Assembly: GCF_000423285.1 (NCBI RefSeq)
Contig: NZ_AUHR01000015.1
Span: 21,434 to 85,433 of the forward strand
Length of the DNA: 64,000 nucleotides
Reading direction: 5' to 3'
Source: Laribacter hongkongensis DSM 14985
GTDB taxonomy: Bacteria; Pseudomonadota; Gammaproteobacteria; Burkholderiales; Aquaspirillaceae
Part shown: positions 31,434 to 41,897 of the stretch, one piece after another
Numbering within the stretch: position 1 is the stretch's first letter
How the letters are laid out: each line of letters starts with the position of its first letter
Notes under the pieces: generated by a model
What the model was told of the DNA's origin: nothing
The model's database searches: none
What the model saw: only the letters and a program-made list of their open reading frames with translations
Position numbers and translations under genes: made by a program

Positions 31434-32540
31434 ATGACAGCAGCTCTTTCCAAGACTCCCTTCCACGCCCTGCATCTTGCCGCCGGCGCCAAAATGGTGC
31501 CGTTCGGAGGCTGGGACATGCCCATCCACTACGGTTCCCAGCTCAAGGAACACGAAATTGTCCGCACGGACGCCGGCATGTTCGACGTTTCCCACATGAC
31601 CGTGGTCGACCTGACCGGACCGGATGCCCAGGCCTACCTGCGCCGCCTGATCGCCAACGATGTTGCCAAGCTGGCGCCACTGGGCAAGGCCCTGTATTCC
31701 GGCATGCTCAATGCGGCCGGCGGCGTGATCGACGACCTGATCGTCTACCTGACCGCCTGGGGCTACCGCGTGGTGGTGAACGCCGCCACCCGCGACAAGG
31801 ATCTGGCCTGGATGCAGGCGCAGGCTGCTTCGTTTGATGTCACCCTGACCGAACGTCCGGAACTGGCCATGCTGGCCGTGCAGGGCCCCTGTGCCATCAG
31901 CAAGTTCTGCGCTGCCCGTCCCGCCTGTGCTGCCCTGGTGCAGTCGCTCTCCATCTTCCAGGGGCTGCCATGCTGCACCGATGGCCCGGACGGCTGGTTT
32001 GTCGCCCGCACCGGCTATACCGGCGAAGACGGTCTGGAAATCATGCTGCCGGCAGCAGATGCTGCCGCCCTGTGGCAGGACCTGCTCGCTGCCGGCGTCG
32101 CCCCGTGCGGCCTTGGCGCCCGCGACACCCTGCGCATGGAAGCCGGCATGAACCTCTATGGTCACGACATGGACGAGTCCATCAGCCCGCTGAAGGCCGG
32201 CATGGGCTGGACCATCGATCTGAAAGATGCTGGTCGCCAGTTCATCGGGCGCGATGTCATCGAGGCCCAGAAGGCCCGTGGCGTCAGCATGAAGCAGGTC
32301 GGGCTGGTGCTGGAAGGGCGCGGCGTGTTGCGCGAAGGCATGAAAGTGGTCGTGGACGGTGCCGGCGAAGGTATCACCACCAGCGGCACCTTCTCGCCGA
32401 CCCTCAAGCAGGCCATTGCCATTGCCCAGGTACCGGCTGCCACCACCGATCGCGCTGCCGTTGAGGTGCGTGGCCAGCTGGTTGCTGCCCGCGTGGTGAA
32501 ACTGCCGTTCGTGCGCAACGGCAAAAAAGTGTTTGACTGA
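31434..32540 (+). CDS. gcvT: Glycine cleavage system T protein
   Basis: Aminomethyltransferase that passes the methylene group from the H-protein to tetrahydrofolate, releasing ammonia. It has 368 residues. The N-terminus has [20 protein letters not shown] and the folate-binding region ends in [14 protein letters not shown]. The ATG lies at the end of the riboswitch leader; its ribosome site is poor (CCGGTGCC) and can be hidden in a hairpin with the aptamer. gcvH follows after 99 bases. Confidence 0.95.
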   Translation: MTAALSKTPFHALHLAAGAKMVPFGGWDMPIHYGSQLKEHEIVRTDAGMFDVSHMTVVDLTGPDAQAYLRRLIANDVAKLAPLGKALYSGMLNAAGGVIDDLIVYLTAWGYRVVVNAATRDKDLAWMQAQAASFDVTLTERPELAMLAVQGPCAISKFCAARPACAALVQSLSIFQGLPCCTDGPDGWFVARTGYTGEDGLEIMLPAADAAALWQDLLAAGVAPCGLGARDTLRMEAGMNLYGHDMDESISPLKAGMGWTIDLKDAGRQFIGRDVIEAQKARGVSMKQVGLVLEGRGVLREGMKVVVDGAGEGITTSGTFSPTLKQAIAIAQVPAATTDRAAVEVRGQLVAARVVKLPFVRNGKKVFD

Positions 32541-32639
32541 ATAACGTAAAGAGGCAGCCCGGCCGGGCTGTCCGTGCATCCGGATGGCGGGCCCGCTGGC
32601 GCTGCGCCGTCCGCTTACCATCCTTACCGGAGAACTTTC

Positions 32640-33023
32640 ATGAGCAATATTCCTGCCGATCTGAAATACGTTGCCAGCCACGAATGGGTGCGTGACGAAG
32701 GTGATGGCGTCGTGACCGTCGGTGTGACCTTCCACGCCCAGGAACTGCTGGGTGACATCGTTTACATCGAGCTGCCGGCCGTGGGCCAGGTGCTGGCCGA
32801 AGGCGATGGCGCCGGTGTGGTCGAATCGGTCAAGGCTGCCAGCGACGTGTACGCCCCGATCGCCGGTGAAGTGCTGGAAGTGAATGCCGATCTCGAAAGC
32901 GCCCCGGAAACCGTCAACGCCGACCCGTACGGCGCCGGCTGGTTCTTCAAGCTGAAGCTGGTGAACCCGGCCGACATGGCCAGCCTGCTTGACGCTGCTG
33001 CCTACGAAAAGGAAGTCGGCTGA
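32640..33023 (+). CDS. gcvH: Glycine cleavage system H protein
   Basis: The lipoyl shuttle protein of the glycine cleavage complex, 127 residues. The lipoylation site is Lys65 in [10 protein letters not shown]. The ATG at 32640 follows CGGAGAAC; the frame is open upstream but that part has no family resemblance. A partial terminator separates it from gcvP. Confidence 0.96.
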   Translation: MSNIPADLKYVASHEWVRDEGDGVVTVGVTFHAQELLGDIVYIELPAVGQVLAEGDGAGVVESVKAASDVYAPIAGEVLEVNADLESAPETVNADPYGAGWFFKLKLVNPADMASLLDAAAYEKEVG

Positions 33024-33038
33024 CCGGCTCCGTACCGG

Positions 33039-33063
33039 CCCCGCCGCTGGCGGGGTCTTTTTT
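33039..33063 (+). terminator. Terminator-like hairpin between gcvH and gcvP
   Basis: Arms 33039-33045 and 33049-33055 form a 7-bp GC stem with a 3-base loop, followed by TCTTTTTT. It should reduce but perhaps not abolish transcription into gcvP. Confidence 0.7.
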
Positions 33064-33090
33064 CGCCCGAACTACAGATTGCTGCTTCTC

Positions 33091-35946
33091 ATGACCTCGT
33101 TGCACCAACTCGAACACCACGACGAATTTGTCGAGCGCCATATCGGCCCGGCTGAAAACGAAATTGCCGCCATGCTGGCCACGGTCGGCGCCGGCTCGCT
33201 GGATGATCTGGTTGCCCAGACCATTCCGGCCGACATTCTCCGCGCCGACCTGCTGCCGCTGCCGGTAGCCGTGGCCGAACACGCTGCCCTGACCGATCTG
33301 GCCGCCACCGCCGGCAAGAACACGGTGCAGAAATCGTTCATCGGCCTTGGCTACCATCCGACCCTGACCCCGTCGGTCATCCTGCGCAATGTGCTGGAAA
33401 ATCCCGGCTGGTACACCGCCTACACCCCGTACCAGGCAGAAATCGCCCAGGGACGTCTGGAAGCCCTGCTCAACTTCCAGCAGATGGTCATCGACCTGAC
33501 CGGGCTGGAACTGGCCAACGCTTCGCTGCTGGACGAAGCCACCGCTGCCGCCGAAGCCATGGCCATGGCGCGCCGGGTCAGCAAGGTGAAGGGCAACGGT
33601 TTCTTTGTGGCCGACGATGTGCTGCCGCAAACACAGGATGTGCTGAAAACCCGCGCCCGATATTTTGGTTTCGAGCTGGTCACCGGCCCGGCGGATGAAG
33701 CTGCCAGCCATGAGGTGTTCGGTGCCCTGCTGCAGTACCCGGGCGCCAATGGTGAAGTGCGCGATCTCTCCGCCATCATCGCGGCCATCAAGGCCAAGGG
33801 GGCCGTGGTCACGGTAGCCGCCGACATCATGGCGCTGGTGCTTCTGAAGAGCCCGGGCGAAATGGGTGCCGACATCGCCGTGGGTTCGACCCAGCGTTTT
33901 GGCATCCCGATGGGCTTTGGTGGCCCGCACGCTGCCTACTTTGCCACTCGCGACGATTTCAAGCGTGCCACCCCGGGCCGCATCATCGGCGTGTCGATCG
34001 ATGCCAAGGGCAAGCGTGCCCTGCGCATGGCGCTACAGACCCGCGAGCAGCACATCCGCCGCGAAAAGGCCAACTCGAACATCTGCACCTCGCAGGTGCT
34101 GCTGGCCAACATGGCCGGCATGTATGCCACTTATCACGGGCCAGAAGGCATCAAGCGCATCGCTACCCGTATCCACCGTCTGGCCAGCCTGTTTGCCGAC
34201 GGTGTGCGTGCCAACGGCGGTGCGATTGCCGGCGAAGCCTTCTTCGATACTGTGCTGGTCAACACCGGCGCCCGGACGGATGCCCTGCTGGCTGCCGCCG
34301 AAGCCGCTGGCTACAACCTGCGCCGCGTGAATGACACCACGCTGGCCGTGGCATTCCACGAAGTCGCCACCGGGGCCGATGTCGCCGCCCTGGTTGAGCT
34401 GCTGACCGGCAAGCCGGCCGACATTGCTGCGCTGGATGCTGCCGCCCGCGAGCAGTTTCCGGCCGCTCTCAAGCGTGAATCCGCCATCCTGACGCATCCG
34501 GTGTTCAATTCGCATCACAGCGAAACCGAGATGATGCGTTACCTGAAAAAGCTGCAAAACCGCGATCTGGCGCTGGATCACGCCATGATTCCGCTGGGCA
34601 GCTGCACCATGAAACTCAATGCCGCCAGCGAGATGATTCCGGTGAGCTGGCAGGCTTTCGGCGATATGCACCCGTTTGCGCCGAAGGCGCAGGCGACGGG
34701 CTATGCCGAACTGATCGACGGGCTGGTGGACCAGCTCAAGGCCATTACCGGCTTTGACGCCATCTCGATGCAGCCGAACTCCGGAGCATCAGGCGAATAC
34801 GCCGGCCTGCTGGCCATCCGCCGCTACCACGAAAGCCGTGGCGAGGGCGGGCGTGACATCTGCCTGATTCCGACTTCGGCACACGGCACCAACCCGGCCA
34901 CGGCCCAGATGATGGGCATGCAGGTGGTGGCGGTGGCCTGCGACGACAATGGCAATGTGGATGTGGCCGACCTGAAGGCCAAGGCCGAACAGCATCGCGA
35001 GCAGCTTGGCTGCCTGATGATTACCTATCCGTCCACGCACGGGGTGTTCGAGCAGCCGATCCGCGAGATCATCGACATCGTTCACGCCAACGGCGGTCAG
35101 GTCTACATGGACGGTGCCAACATGAATGCGCTGGTGGGGCTGGTGCGTCCGGGTGACATTGGCGCTGATGTGAGCCACATGAACCTGCACAAGACCTTCG
35201 CCATTCCGCACGGCGGCGGCGGACCGGGCATGGGCCCGATCGGTCTGAAGGCACATCTGGCACCGTTCATGGCCAACCACTGCGTCAGCCCGATCGCCAA
35301 CGAAAGCGTGGGGCAGACTGCGGTATCGGCGGCACCGTTCGGCAGTGCCTCGATCCTGGTCATTCCTTACATGTATATCCGTATGATGGGCGCGGCCGGC
35401 CTGCGTCGCGCGACCGAAGTGGCGCTCCTGAACGCCAACTACGTCGCGAAGCGTCTGGGCGATGCCTATCCGGTGCTCTACACCGGCAAGAACGGCCGGG
35501 TGGCGCACGAGTGCATTCTCGACCTGCGTCCGCTCAAGGCCGAAACCGGCATCACCGAGGTGGACGTGGCCAAGCGGCTGATGGACTACGGTTTCCACGC
35601 GCCGACCATGAGCTTCCCGGTGGCGGGCACCATCATGATCGAGCCGACCGAATCGGAATCCAAAGCCGAACTCGACCGCTTCATTGATGCCCTGCTGGCC
35701 ATCCGCGAAGAAATCCGCAAGGTCGGGGCAGGTGAATGGCCGCGGGATGACAATCCCCTGAAGCATGCCCCGCACAGCCTGGCGGACATTACCGGCGACT
35801 GGAGCCGCCCGTACCCGCGCGAGCAGGGCCTGTTCCCGCTGGCTTACGTGGCAGAGAGCAAGTTCTGGCCGTTCGTGAACCGTATCGACGATGTGTATGG
35901 TGACCGCAACCTGGTATGCAGCTGCCCGCCGATGAGCGAGTATTGA
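33091..35946 (+). CDS. gcvP: Glycine dehydrogenase (decarboxylating), P protein
   Basis: The PLP-dependent enzyme that decarboxylates glycine and loads the aminomethyl group on the H-protein. At 951 residues it is the long single-chain form. The N-terminal half starts [12 protein letters not shown] and the C-terminal half has the PLP lysine in [20 protein letters not shown]. The ATG at 33091 was chosen because the family begins just before FxxRHIG; the upstream part of the frame overlaps gcvH. It ends the gcv operon. Confidence 0.96.
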   Translation: MTSLHQLEHHDEFVERHIGPAENEIAAMLATVGAGSLDDLVAQTIPADILRADLLPLPVAVAEHAALTDLAATAGKNTVQKSFIGLGYHPTLTPSVILRNVLENPGWYTAYTPYQAEIAQGRLEALLNFQQMVIDLTGLELANASLLDEATAAAEAMAMARRVSKVKGNGFFVADDVLPQTQDVLKTRARYFGFELVTGPADEAASHEVFGALLQYPGANGEVRDLSAIIAAIKAKGAVVTVAADIMALVLLKSPGEMGADIAVGSTQRFGIPMGFGGPHAAYFATRDDFKRATPGRIIGVSIDAKGKRALRMALQTREQHIRREKANSNICTSQVLLANMAGMYATYHGPEGIKRIATRIHRLASLFADGVRANGGAIAGEAFFDTVLVNTGARTDALLAAAEAAGYNLRRVNDTTLAVAFHEVATGADVAALVELLTGKPADIAALDAAAREQFPAALKRESAILTHPVFNSHHSETEMMRYLKKLQNRDLALDHAMIPLGSCTMKLNAASEMIPVSWQAFGDMHPFAPKAQATGYAELIDGLVDQLKAITGFDAISMQPNSGASGEYAGLLAIRRYHESRGEGGRDICLIPTSAHGTNPATAQMMGMQVVAVACDDNGNVDVADLKAKAEQHREQLGCLMITYPSTHGVFEQPIREIIDIVHANGGQVYMDGANMNALVGLVRPGDIGADVSHMNLHKTFAIPHGGGGPGMGPIGLKAHLAPFMANHCVSPIANESVGQTAVSAAPFGSASILVIPYMYIRMMGAAGLRRATEVALLNANYVAKRLGDAYPVLYTGKNGRVAHECILDLRPLKAETGITEVDVAKRLMDYGFHAPTMSFPVAGTIMIEPTESESKAELDRFIDALLAIREEIRKVGAGEWPRDDNPLKHAPHSLADITGDWSRPYPREQGLFPLAYVAESKFWPFVNRIDDVYGDRNLVCSCPPMSEY

Positions 35947-35964
35947 TCTGGTACAGACCCAAGC

Positions 35965-35992
35965 AAAACCGCCCATGCCGGGCGGTTTTTTT
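35965..35992 (+). terminator. Rho-independent terminator of the gcv operon
   Basis: Arms 35965-35974 and 35980-35989 form a 10-bp stem with a 5-base loop; the 3' arm runs into seven T. Confidence 0.92.
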
Positions 35993-36073
35993 GTCCAGAG
36001 TCGACGCTAACGGTCGATAAACCGGATAGTCTCTCCAGTCGTTGTGTAACGATGTGTCGTGAAAGCCCTGTTC

Positions 36074-37186
36074 ATGCATGAAACCCTGACTCGCCCAGTG
36101 TTGGTACCCAAATACGTGACCCAATTCCAGTGTATCGGAGCCGCATGTGAGGATACCTGCTGTGCAGGCTGGAACGTCACGCTGGATAAACCCGTTGTCC
36201 GGTTTTATCGCCGGATCAAGACAGGTCCTTTGGCGGGCAGGTTGAAGGACTGCATCGAGCGCGAGCGAAGCCAGTCTTGTGATGCCCGCTATGCGTTGAT
36301 CCGGCTAGATGCGAGAACCGGAGAATGTCCGTTTTTGGAAGAGCGGTGGTGTGCCATCCAGTTGCACTACGGCGAAATTGCCCTTTCTGACACTTGCAGT
36401 ATTTATCCTCGCTCAACCCGCTTGGTAGCCGGACAGCTGGAGCAAAGCCTGGCTCTTTCCTGTCCGGAAGCTGCGCGAAAGGCGCTGTTGTCTCCTGATG
36501 CTTTTGAGTTCGTCATGCATGACCTGACGGTGCGCAAGTCGGCCGTTGATTGCAGCGCAGCACACAGCAGCTTTTCTGCCGAGCAGATGAGTGAAATCCG
36601 TATTTTCTGTCTGCAGCTGATGCGTACGGAAGGACTGGAGCTGTGGCAGAGGCTGGCTGTTTTAGGCGTGTTCTGCGAAAGGCTGGAGGCTTGGGTTGAT
36701 GCGCCGAAAGAAATTGGGCTCAATGAATTGATTGATGGCTTTGTCTGTACGGTTGAATCGGGAGAGGTATTGTCTGCTCTGGCGGAGAGGCAGCCTAACC
36801 ATGATGTGCAAGCCCAGCTCTTTGCTATTTTTCTCTATCGTAAAGAAGAAATAAGTAAATCGACCATGTTGTCGACTGTACGGCAGCAAGTTCAACAGAG
36901 CGTGCTGGAGGGGGTGGGAGGGCTGAAAAATGATGCAGATAGTCAGGTTTTGGTCGGGAATTATCGTCAAGGTCTGGAATTGTTACAGACATGCCTGACA
37001 GAAAATACCCCTTTTTTGCTTGAGCATTATTTGCTTAATGAAATATTCAGTGCCTTGTTCCCGTTTGGTGGCCGCTCTGTTTATAGTCATTACTTGCAAC
37101 TGGTGTCTCGGTTTTGTGTATTGCGCCTTATGCTGACGGGACGTTGTCAGGCAAACCCAGCCCTTTCTAAAGGGGGGGCTGGTTGA
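36074..37186 (+). pseudogene. fliB: FliB-type flagellin lysine-N-methylase, frameshifted at a G7 tract
   Basis: FliB methylates lysines on flagellin. The N-terminus has the cysteine cluster of the family (C20, C25, C29, C30 in FQCIGAACEDTCCAGWN), which fits an iron-sulfur site. The frame ends at 37186 just after a run of seven G (37172-37178). Dropping one G restores a family-like C-terminus (KGGLVETVQVFCRSFQHDA...) ending at 37304. The gene is thus either off by slipped-strand variation, a pseudogene, or affected by a sequencing error; loss of about 40 residues may or may not inactivate it. The ATG at 36074 is preferred over a GTG at 36059. Confidence 0.8.
37172..37178 (+). repeat. Homopolymer G7 tract inside fliB
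   Basis: Seven consecutive G. Length 6 would keep the full-length frame, length 7 ends it three codons later. This is a typical site for slipped-strand phase variation. Confidence 0.85.
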
Positions 37187-37404
37187 AACGGTCCAGGTAT
37201 TTTGCCGAAGTTTTCAGCATGATGCCTTCTTTGCTGAGAGGGTTAATAGTGTTTTACGCAATACAGGCTGGAGCAAGATGGAAAAGATATTCCCATTGCT
37301 ATAGTCGTTCATGTATGGTTTTTGACGTTTTATGCCATTTCCGTGTTTGTTTGGTGGCACGAAATGGCTCTCTTTGATTCTGGTTTTTTGATTTTGGATT
37401 GATC

Positions 37405-38403
37405 ATGCTTAATAATACAACAATTCTGGTAACAGGTGGAACGGGGTCTTTTGGTAATGCTTTTGTGCCAATGACGCTGAACAGATTCAATCCGAAAAAG
37501 ATCATTATCTTTTCTCGTGATGAGATGAAGCAGTGGGAGATGGCTAAGAAATTTTCTGGTGATTCTCGGGTGCGCTTTTTTATTGGCGATGTCAGGGATC
37601 GGGAACGGCTTTATCGTGCTCTTGATGGTGTTGACTTTGTTGTGCATGCCGCAGCCACCAAAATAGTTCCGATAGCAGAATACAATCCTTTTGAGTGTAT
37701 TAAAACAAACATCAACGGGGCCATGAACCTTATTGATGCTTGCATTGACAAGGGGGTGAAACGAGTTGTGGCGTTATCGACGGACAAGGCCAGTAGCCCT
37801 ACGAATCTTTATGGTGCTACCAAACTTGCATCTGACAAACTGTTTGTTGCCGGAAACTCTTATTCAGGAGCGGAAGGCACACGATTTTCTGTTGTCCGGT
37901 ATGGGAATGTAATGGGGTCCCGTGGGTCTGTTATTCCATTTTTCATTTCAATCAGGAACGACGGATCTTTGCCGATTACAGATCCGAGAATGACCCGGTT
38001 CATGATTACCCTAGAGCAGGGGGTTGAACTTGTGTGGCATGCATTTGAAGATATGGTTGGTGGTGAAATTTATGTTAAAAAAATACCATCCATGAATATT
38101 TGTGATATTGCAAAGGCAGTCTCTCCAGGTGCGGCCCAGCACATCGTCGGTATCCGGCCGGGTGAAAAGCTACATGAACAGATGATCGGGGTGGAGGATT
38201 CTTACCATACTTATGAATATCAAGAACATTTCAAGATATTGCCTAGTCTTCATGGTTGGGATTCTGATCCAGAAAGGATCAAGAATGGCCGGAAAGTTGT
38301 TGAGGGTTTTGTATATGCGAGTGATTCAAACTCAGAGTGGATGTCAGTGGACGATCTGAAATCGTGGGTTAATAAAAACAAGGATAAATTAGGAGTGTTC
38401 TGA
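37405..38403 (+). CDS. pseB: UDP-GlcNAc 4,6-dehydratase (inverting), PseB
   Basis: First step of pseudaminic acid synthesis: UDP-GlcNAc is dehydrated and epimerised at C5. It has 332 residues of the extended SDR fold, with TGGTGSFG (NAD binding) near the N-terminus, HAAATKIVP, and the catalytic YGATK segment. It heads pseB-pseC-pseF-pseG/H-pseI. The DNA is visibly more AT-rich than the arc and gcv regions, which suggests transfer. The start at 37405 lacks a strong ribosome site. Confidence 0.95.
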   Translation: MLNNTTILVTGGTGSFGNAFVPMTLNRFNPKKIIIFSRDEMKQWEMAKKFSGDSRVRFFIGDVRDRERLYRALDGVDFVVHAAATKIVPIAEYNPFECIKTNINGAMNLIDACIDKGVKRVVALSTDKASSPTNLYGATKLASDKLFVAGNSYSGAEGTRFSVVRYGNVMGSRGSVIPFFISIRNDGSLPITDPRMTRFMITLEQGVELVWHAFEDMVGGEIYVKKIPSMNICDIAKAVSPGAAQHIVGIRPGEKLHEQMIGVEDSYHTYEYQEHFKILPSLHGWDSDPERIKNGRKVVEGFVYASDSNSEWMSVDDLKSWVNKNKDKLGVF

Positions 38404-38471
38404 GTGTGTCGTAGCTATTGATGGGATATTTATTTTGTTTCAATGTTTTTGTTGGTCGAGAGTAATTCATA

Positions 38472-39635
38472 ATGATTCCTTATGGGCGGCAAGATATTTC
38501 TCAAGATGATATCGATCATGTTGTACAGGTTTTACGCTCTGATTTTTTGACGCAAGGCCCTATGGTTCCACAGTTTGAAGATGCTGTTGCCAGCTATTGT
38601 GGAGCGGCTCATGCCGTTGCTGTCTGTAATGCTACAGCGGCATTGCATATTGCCTGTCTGGCCTTGGGAGTCAGTCATGGTGACCGGGTCTGGACTACTC
38701 CGATGACCTTTGTTGCCAGTGCCAACTGCGCTGTTTATTGTGGTGCATCAATTGATTTTGTAGATATTGATCCTGGTACTTGCAATATGAGTGTTGCTTG
38801 TCTAGCAGAAAAGCTGGCGCGAGCAAAGGCTGTTGGAGCTTTGCCGAAAGTGGTGATTCCAGTACATCTTTGTGGGCAAAGCTGCGATATGAGGGCTATC
38901 CATGCTCTGTCGCAAGAGTTTGGATTTTCCATCATTGAGGACGCTTCTCATGCAATAGGCGGGCGTTATCTGGATATGCCCGTTGGTGGTTGCCAGTATA
39001 GTGATATAACCATATTTAGCTTTCATCCAGTCAAGATTATAACCACTGGTGAGGGTGGTATGGCTGTGACAAATAATCCTGAACTGGCAAGGCTGATGCA
39101 GCAATATCGAAGCCATGGAGTTACCAGTAATCCGGATGAAATGCTGAGGCATGGGCCGGACGAAATATGGAATTATCAACAAATCAGACTGGGGTATAAC
39201 TATCGCATGACGGATGTTCAGGCTGCTTTGGGGGTGAGTCAGATGACCCGCCTGAATGAGTTTGTGCAAACTCGTCGTAATATTGCCACTGAGTATGATC
39301 AGGCTCTTGCGTGTACTCCCTTTGCCAAACTTGAACAACTTGAGGATACGTGTTCAAGTTATCACCTTTATCCGATTCGGATTGATCAGCAGCGATGTGG
39401 GAAAAACCAACGGCAGGTCTATGATTTTTTGCTGAAGCAAGGCATTCGTGTCAATCTGCATTATATCCCGGTTTATCGACAACCCTTCTTTGAAGCGATG
39501 GGGTTTTCGGTGGGTTATTGTCCAGAAGCTGAGCGCTATTATCGAGAGGCAATTAGTTTGCCAATTTATTCTTCACTGAAACCAGAGCAGCAACAATATG
39601 TGATAGAAGTCTTACGGGGAGCATTGTCTGTATGA
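38472..39635 (+). CDS. pseC: UDP-sugar C4 aminotransferase, PseC
   Basis: Second step: PLP-dependent transamination at C4 to UDP-4-amino-4,6-dideoxy-L-AltNAc. It has 387 residues of the DegT/DnrJ/EryC1/StrS family. It starts MIPYGRQDISQDDI, which is typical of PseC. The PLP lysine is in SFHPVKIITTGEGG, and the aspartate in EDASHAIGG. The stop overlaps the pseF start by 4 bases. Confidence 0.95.
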   Translation: MIPYGRQDISQDDIDHVVQVLRSDFLTQGPMVPQFEDAVASYCGAAHAVAVCNATAALHIACLALGVSHGDRVWTTPMTFVASANCAVYCGASIDFVDIDPGTCNMSVACLAEKLARAKAVGALPKVVIPVHLCGQSCDMRAIHALSQEFGFSIIEDASHAIGGRYLDMPVGGCQYSDITIFSFHPVKIITTGEGGMAVTNNPELARLMQQYRSHGVTSNPDEMLRHGPDEIWNYQQIRLGYNYRMTDVQAALGVSQMTRLNEFVQTRRNIATEYDQALACTPFAKLEQLEDTCSSYHLYPIRIDQQRCGKNQRQVYDFLLKQGIRVNLHYIPVYRQPFFEAMGFSVGYCPEAERYYREAISLPIYSSLKPEQQQYVIEVLRGALSV

Positions 39636-40333
39636 ATATTGCAGTAATCCCCGCGCGCGGAGGGAGTAAGCGTATTCCTAGGAAGAATATCAGGTCTTTC
39701 TCAGGGAAGCCAATGATCGCTTACGCAATTGAGGCTGCAAAAGACTGCGGACTATTTTCCCATGTGGTCGTTTCGACAGATGATCCGGAAATTGCCGCTA
39801 TTGCGTGTCAGTATGGAGCTGATATCCCGTTTGTGCGCCCAACTGAACTGGCAGATGACCATACTCCAACTGTTCCGGTGATTGCCCATGCCATTGCTGC
39901 ATGTGAATCCTTTGGGTGGCACTCTGAGATGGTTTGTTGTATTTATCCCGGAGTGCCCTTTATTCAAACTGAAGATATTCAGGCTGCTATGGCATTGTTG
40001 CAAGTGACTCCGGAGGCTGATTATTGTTTTCCGGTTACTGAGTTTTCATCTGCTATCCAACGTGCACTACGTCGAGATGCCACAGGACAGTTGCAGTCTT
40101 TTTTTCCAGAGTTTGAGTTGGTGCGGACACAGGATCTGGATCCTGCTTATCATGACGCTGGTCAATTCTACTGGGGGCGCCGCCAGGCTTGGCTGGATAA
40201 TCCGTATATTCATGGCAGTGGAGTGGGTTTGGTAATTCCCGGTTGGCGTGTGGTGGATATTGATACACCGGAGGATTGGTTGCGTGCTGAAATGATGTAT
40301 AAGTCATTGCATGGTTCTTCATGCATGAGCTAA
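39632..40333 (+). CDS. pseF: Pseudaminic acid cytidylyltransferase, PseF
   Basis: Activates pseudaminic acid with CTP to CMP-Pse, the donor used by glycosyltransferases. It has 233 residues with the nucleotidyltransferase start IPARGGSKRIPRKNI and the metal-binding DIDTPEDW near the end. It overlaps pseC by 4 bases (ATGA). Confidence 0.94.
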   Translation: MNIAVIPARGGSKRIPRKNIRSFSGKPMIAYAIEAAKDCGLFSHVVVSTDDPEIAAIACQYGADIPFVRPTELADDHTPTVPVIAHAIAACESFGWHSEMVCCIYPGVPFIQTEDIQAAMALLQVTPEADYCFPVTEFSSAIQRALRRDATGQLQSFFPEFELVRTQDLDPAYHDAGQFYWGRRQAWLDNPYIHGSGVGLVIPGWRVVDIDTPEDWLRAEMMYKSLHGSSCMS

Positions 40334-40345
40334 AGGACTTCGTTC

Positions 40346-41884
40346 ATGAGAGTGGTTTTTCGGACGGATGCTTCGCAAGACATCGGAAGCGGGCATGTCA
40401 TGCGGTGTCTGACTTTGGCCCATGCCTTGCAAGGACAAGGAGCTGATGTTCTTTTTATTTGCCGTACCCATCCGGGTAACCTGATTACTCTGATCCGTGA
40501 AGAAGGTTTTTCTTGTAGAGAATTACCTGTACAAGATGGCTGGATTCTGGATCCGGAGAAGCATGCGACATGGCTTGGGGCTCCAGCCGAACTTGATGCA
40601 GCGCACACTATGGCTTCGACTACATCGTCAGGTATCGCTGACTGGCTGATTGTTGATCACTATGGTGTTGGCTTGGAGTGGGAGCAATGGATGCGGCCAG
40701 CGTGTCGGAATTTGATGGTTATTGATGATCTGGCCGATCGCGCCCATGACTGTGACCTGCTGCTGGACCAGAACCTGGCTGACCAGCAGGCATCCCGGTA
40801 TGACCGGCTCGTGGCGGACCACTGCGTCAAACTGCTCGGGCCCAGATACGCCCTGCTGCAAACAGCCTACGCGGACTTACACCGCCAGGCGGCACCGCGC
40901 CATCTGCCAGCCCGGCGGGTTTTTGCCTATTTTGGCGCTGCCGATAGTCACAATTTCTGTGGCCGCGTCGCACAGGCATTTTTACAGGTGGCCGACCCTG
41001 AGGTGACCCTGGACATGGTGGTTTCCCCCACCAGCCCGCACTGGCCTGCCCTCTCCGGACTGGCACGCCAGGACGCCCGGATCCGTCTGCATGGGCACGT
41101 GCCCAGTCTCGCCCCCTTGTTACAGTCGGCTGACGTGGCGTTTGGCGCCGGAGGCGCGACCAGCTGGGAGCGATGCTGCCTTGGTGTTCCAGCCTATGTC
41201 GTCACCCTGGCAGACAATCAGCTCCCCGGATCGCGCGCCCTTGCCCGGCAAGGGGCCATCCGCTGGCTGGGCAATGCAGAGCAGGTTTCCGATGCCGGCC
41301 TGCGGGAAGCCATGCAGGAGGCACTCAAGGGCGAGCACTTGTCCGCGATGTCAGCCGCCGCCCTGTCCCTGGTAGATGGATGGGGTAGCGCACGGGTGCT
41401 TGCCGCGATGGCGGCCGACATGACACTCCCGTTTGCAGTTCGCTCCGTCGAACCCGCCGATGAGCGTTTGACCCTTGACTGGGCCAATGACCCGGAAGTC
41501 AGGCAAAGCTCGTTTTCTGCGGAACGCATCGAAGCCCTCACGCACCACCATTGGCTGGCGCGGCGAATGGCCGATACAGAAGGCTGCCGCTTTTACATCG
41601 TGGAAACCGCATCCGGTCTCCCTGCCGGCCCCGTCCGTTTCGAACGCCTCTCCCCTGACGAATGGGAGATTCACTACTCCATGGATCGCTGCCTGCGCGG
41701 ACGGGGAACAGGGACGGCTTTCCTGAAAGCGGCACTGGACCACTTCTGCCACGCGGTGACATCGGCCACCAGGATCATTGGCCGGGTCAAGCCATCCAAC
41801 CAGGCCTCGCAGCATATCTTCAGGAAACTGGGGTTTTCCCAGTCCGCAGATAGCCACGGTCTGCGTTATCAGTTGAATTTGTAA
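40346..41884 (+). CDS. pseG: Fused PseG hydrolase and PseH-like N-acetyltransferase
   Basis: A 512-residue fusion of two pathway steps. Residues 1-360 are PseG, which removes UDP from the diacetamido sugar: GSGH at 14-17 has the catalytic His17, and GGATSWERCCLG binds UDP. Residues 365-512 are a GNAT domain like PseH, which acetylates the C4 amino group before PseG acts: RGRGTG at about 451-456 is the acetyl-CoA loop. In Campylobacter and Helicobacter these are separate proteins. The base composition changes from AT-richer to GC-richer within the gene, near 40700. Confidence 0.92.
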   Translation: MRVVFRTDASQDIGSGHVMRCLTLAHALQGQGADVLFICRTHPGNLITLIREEGFSCRELPVQDGWILDPEKHATWLGAPAELDAAHTMASTTSSGIADWLIVDHYGVGLEWEQWMRPACRNLMVIDDLADRAHDCDLLLDQNLADQQASRYDRLVADHCVKLLGPRYALLQTAYADLHRQAAPRHLPARRVFAYFGAADSHNFCGRVAQAFLQVADPEVTLDMVVSPTSPHWPALSGLARQDARIRLHGHVPSLAPLLQSADVAFGAGGATSWERCCLGVPAYVVTLADNQLPGSRALARQGAIRWLGNAEQVSDAGLREAMQEALKGEHLSAMSAAALSLVDGWGSARVLAAMAADMTLPFAVRSVEPADERLTLDWANDPEVRQSSFSAERIEALTHHHWLARRMADTEGCRFYIVETASGLPAGPVRFERLSPDEWEIHYSMDRCLRGRGTGTAFLKAALDHFCHAVTSATRIIGRVKPSNQASQHIFRKLGFSQSADSHGLRYQLNL

Positions 41885-41897
41885 AGGTAAGTCTGAC

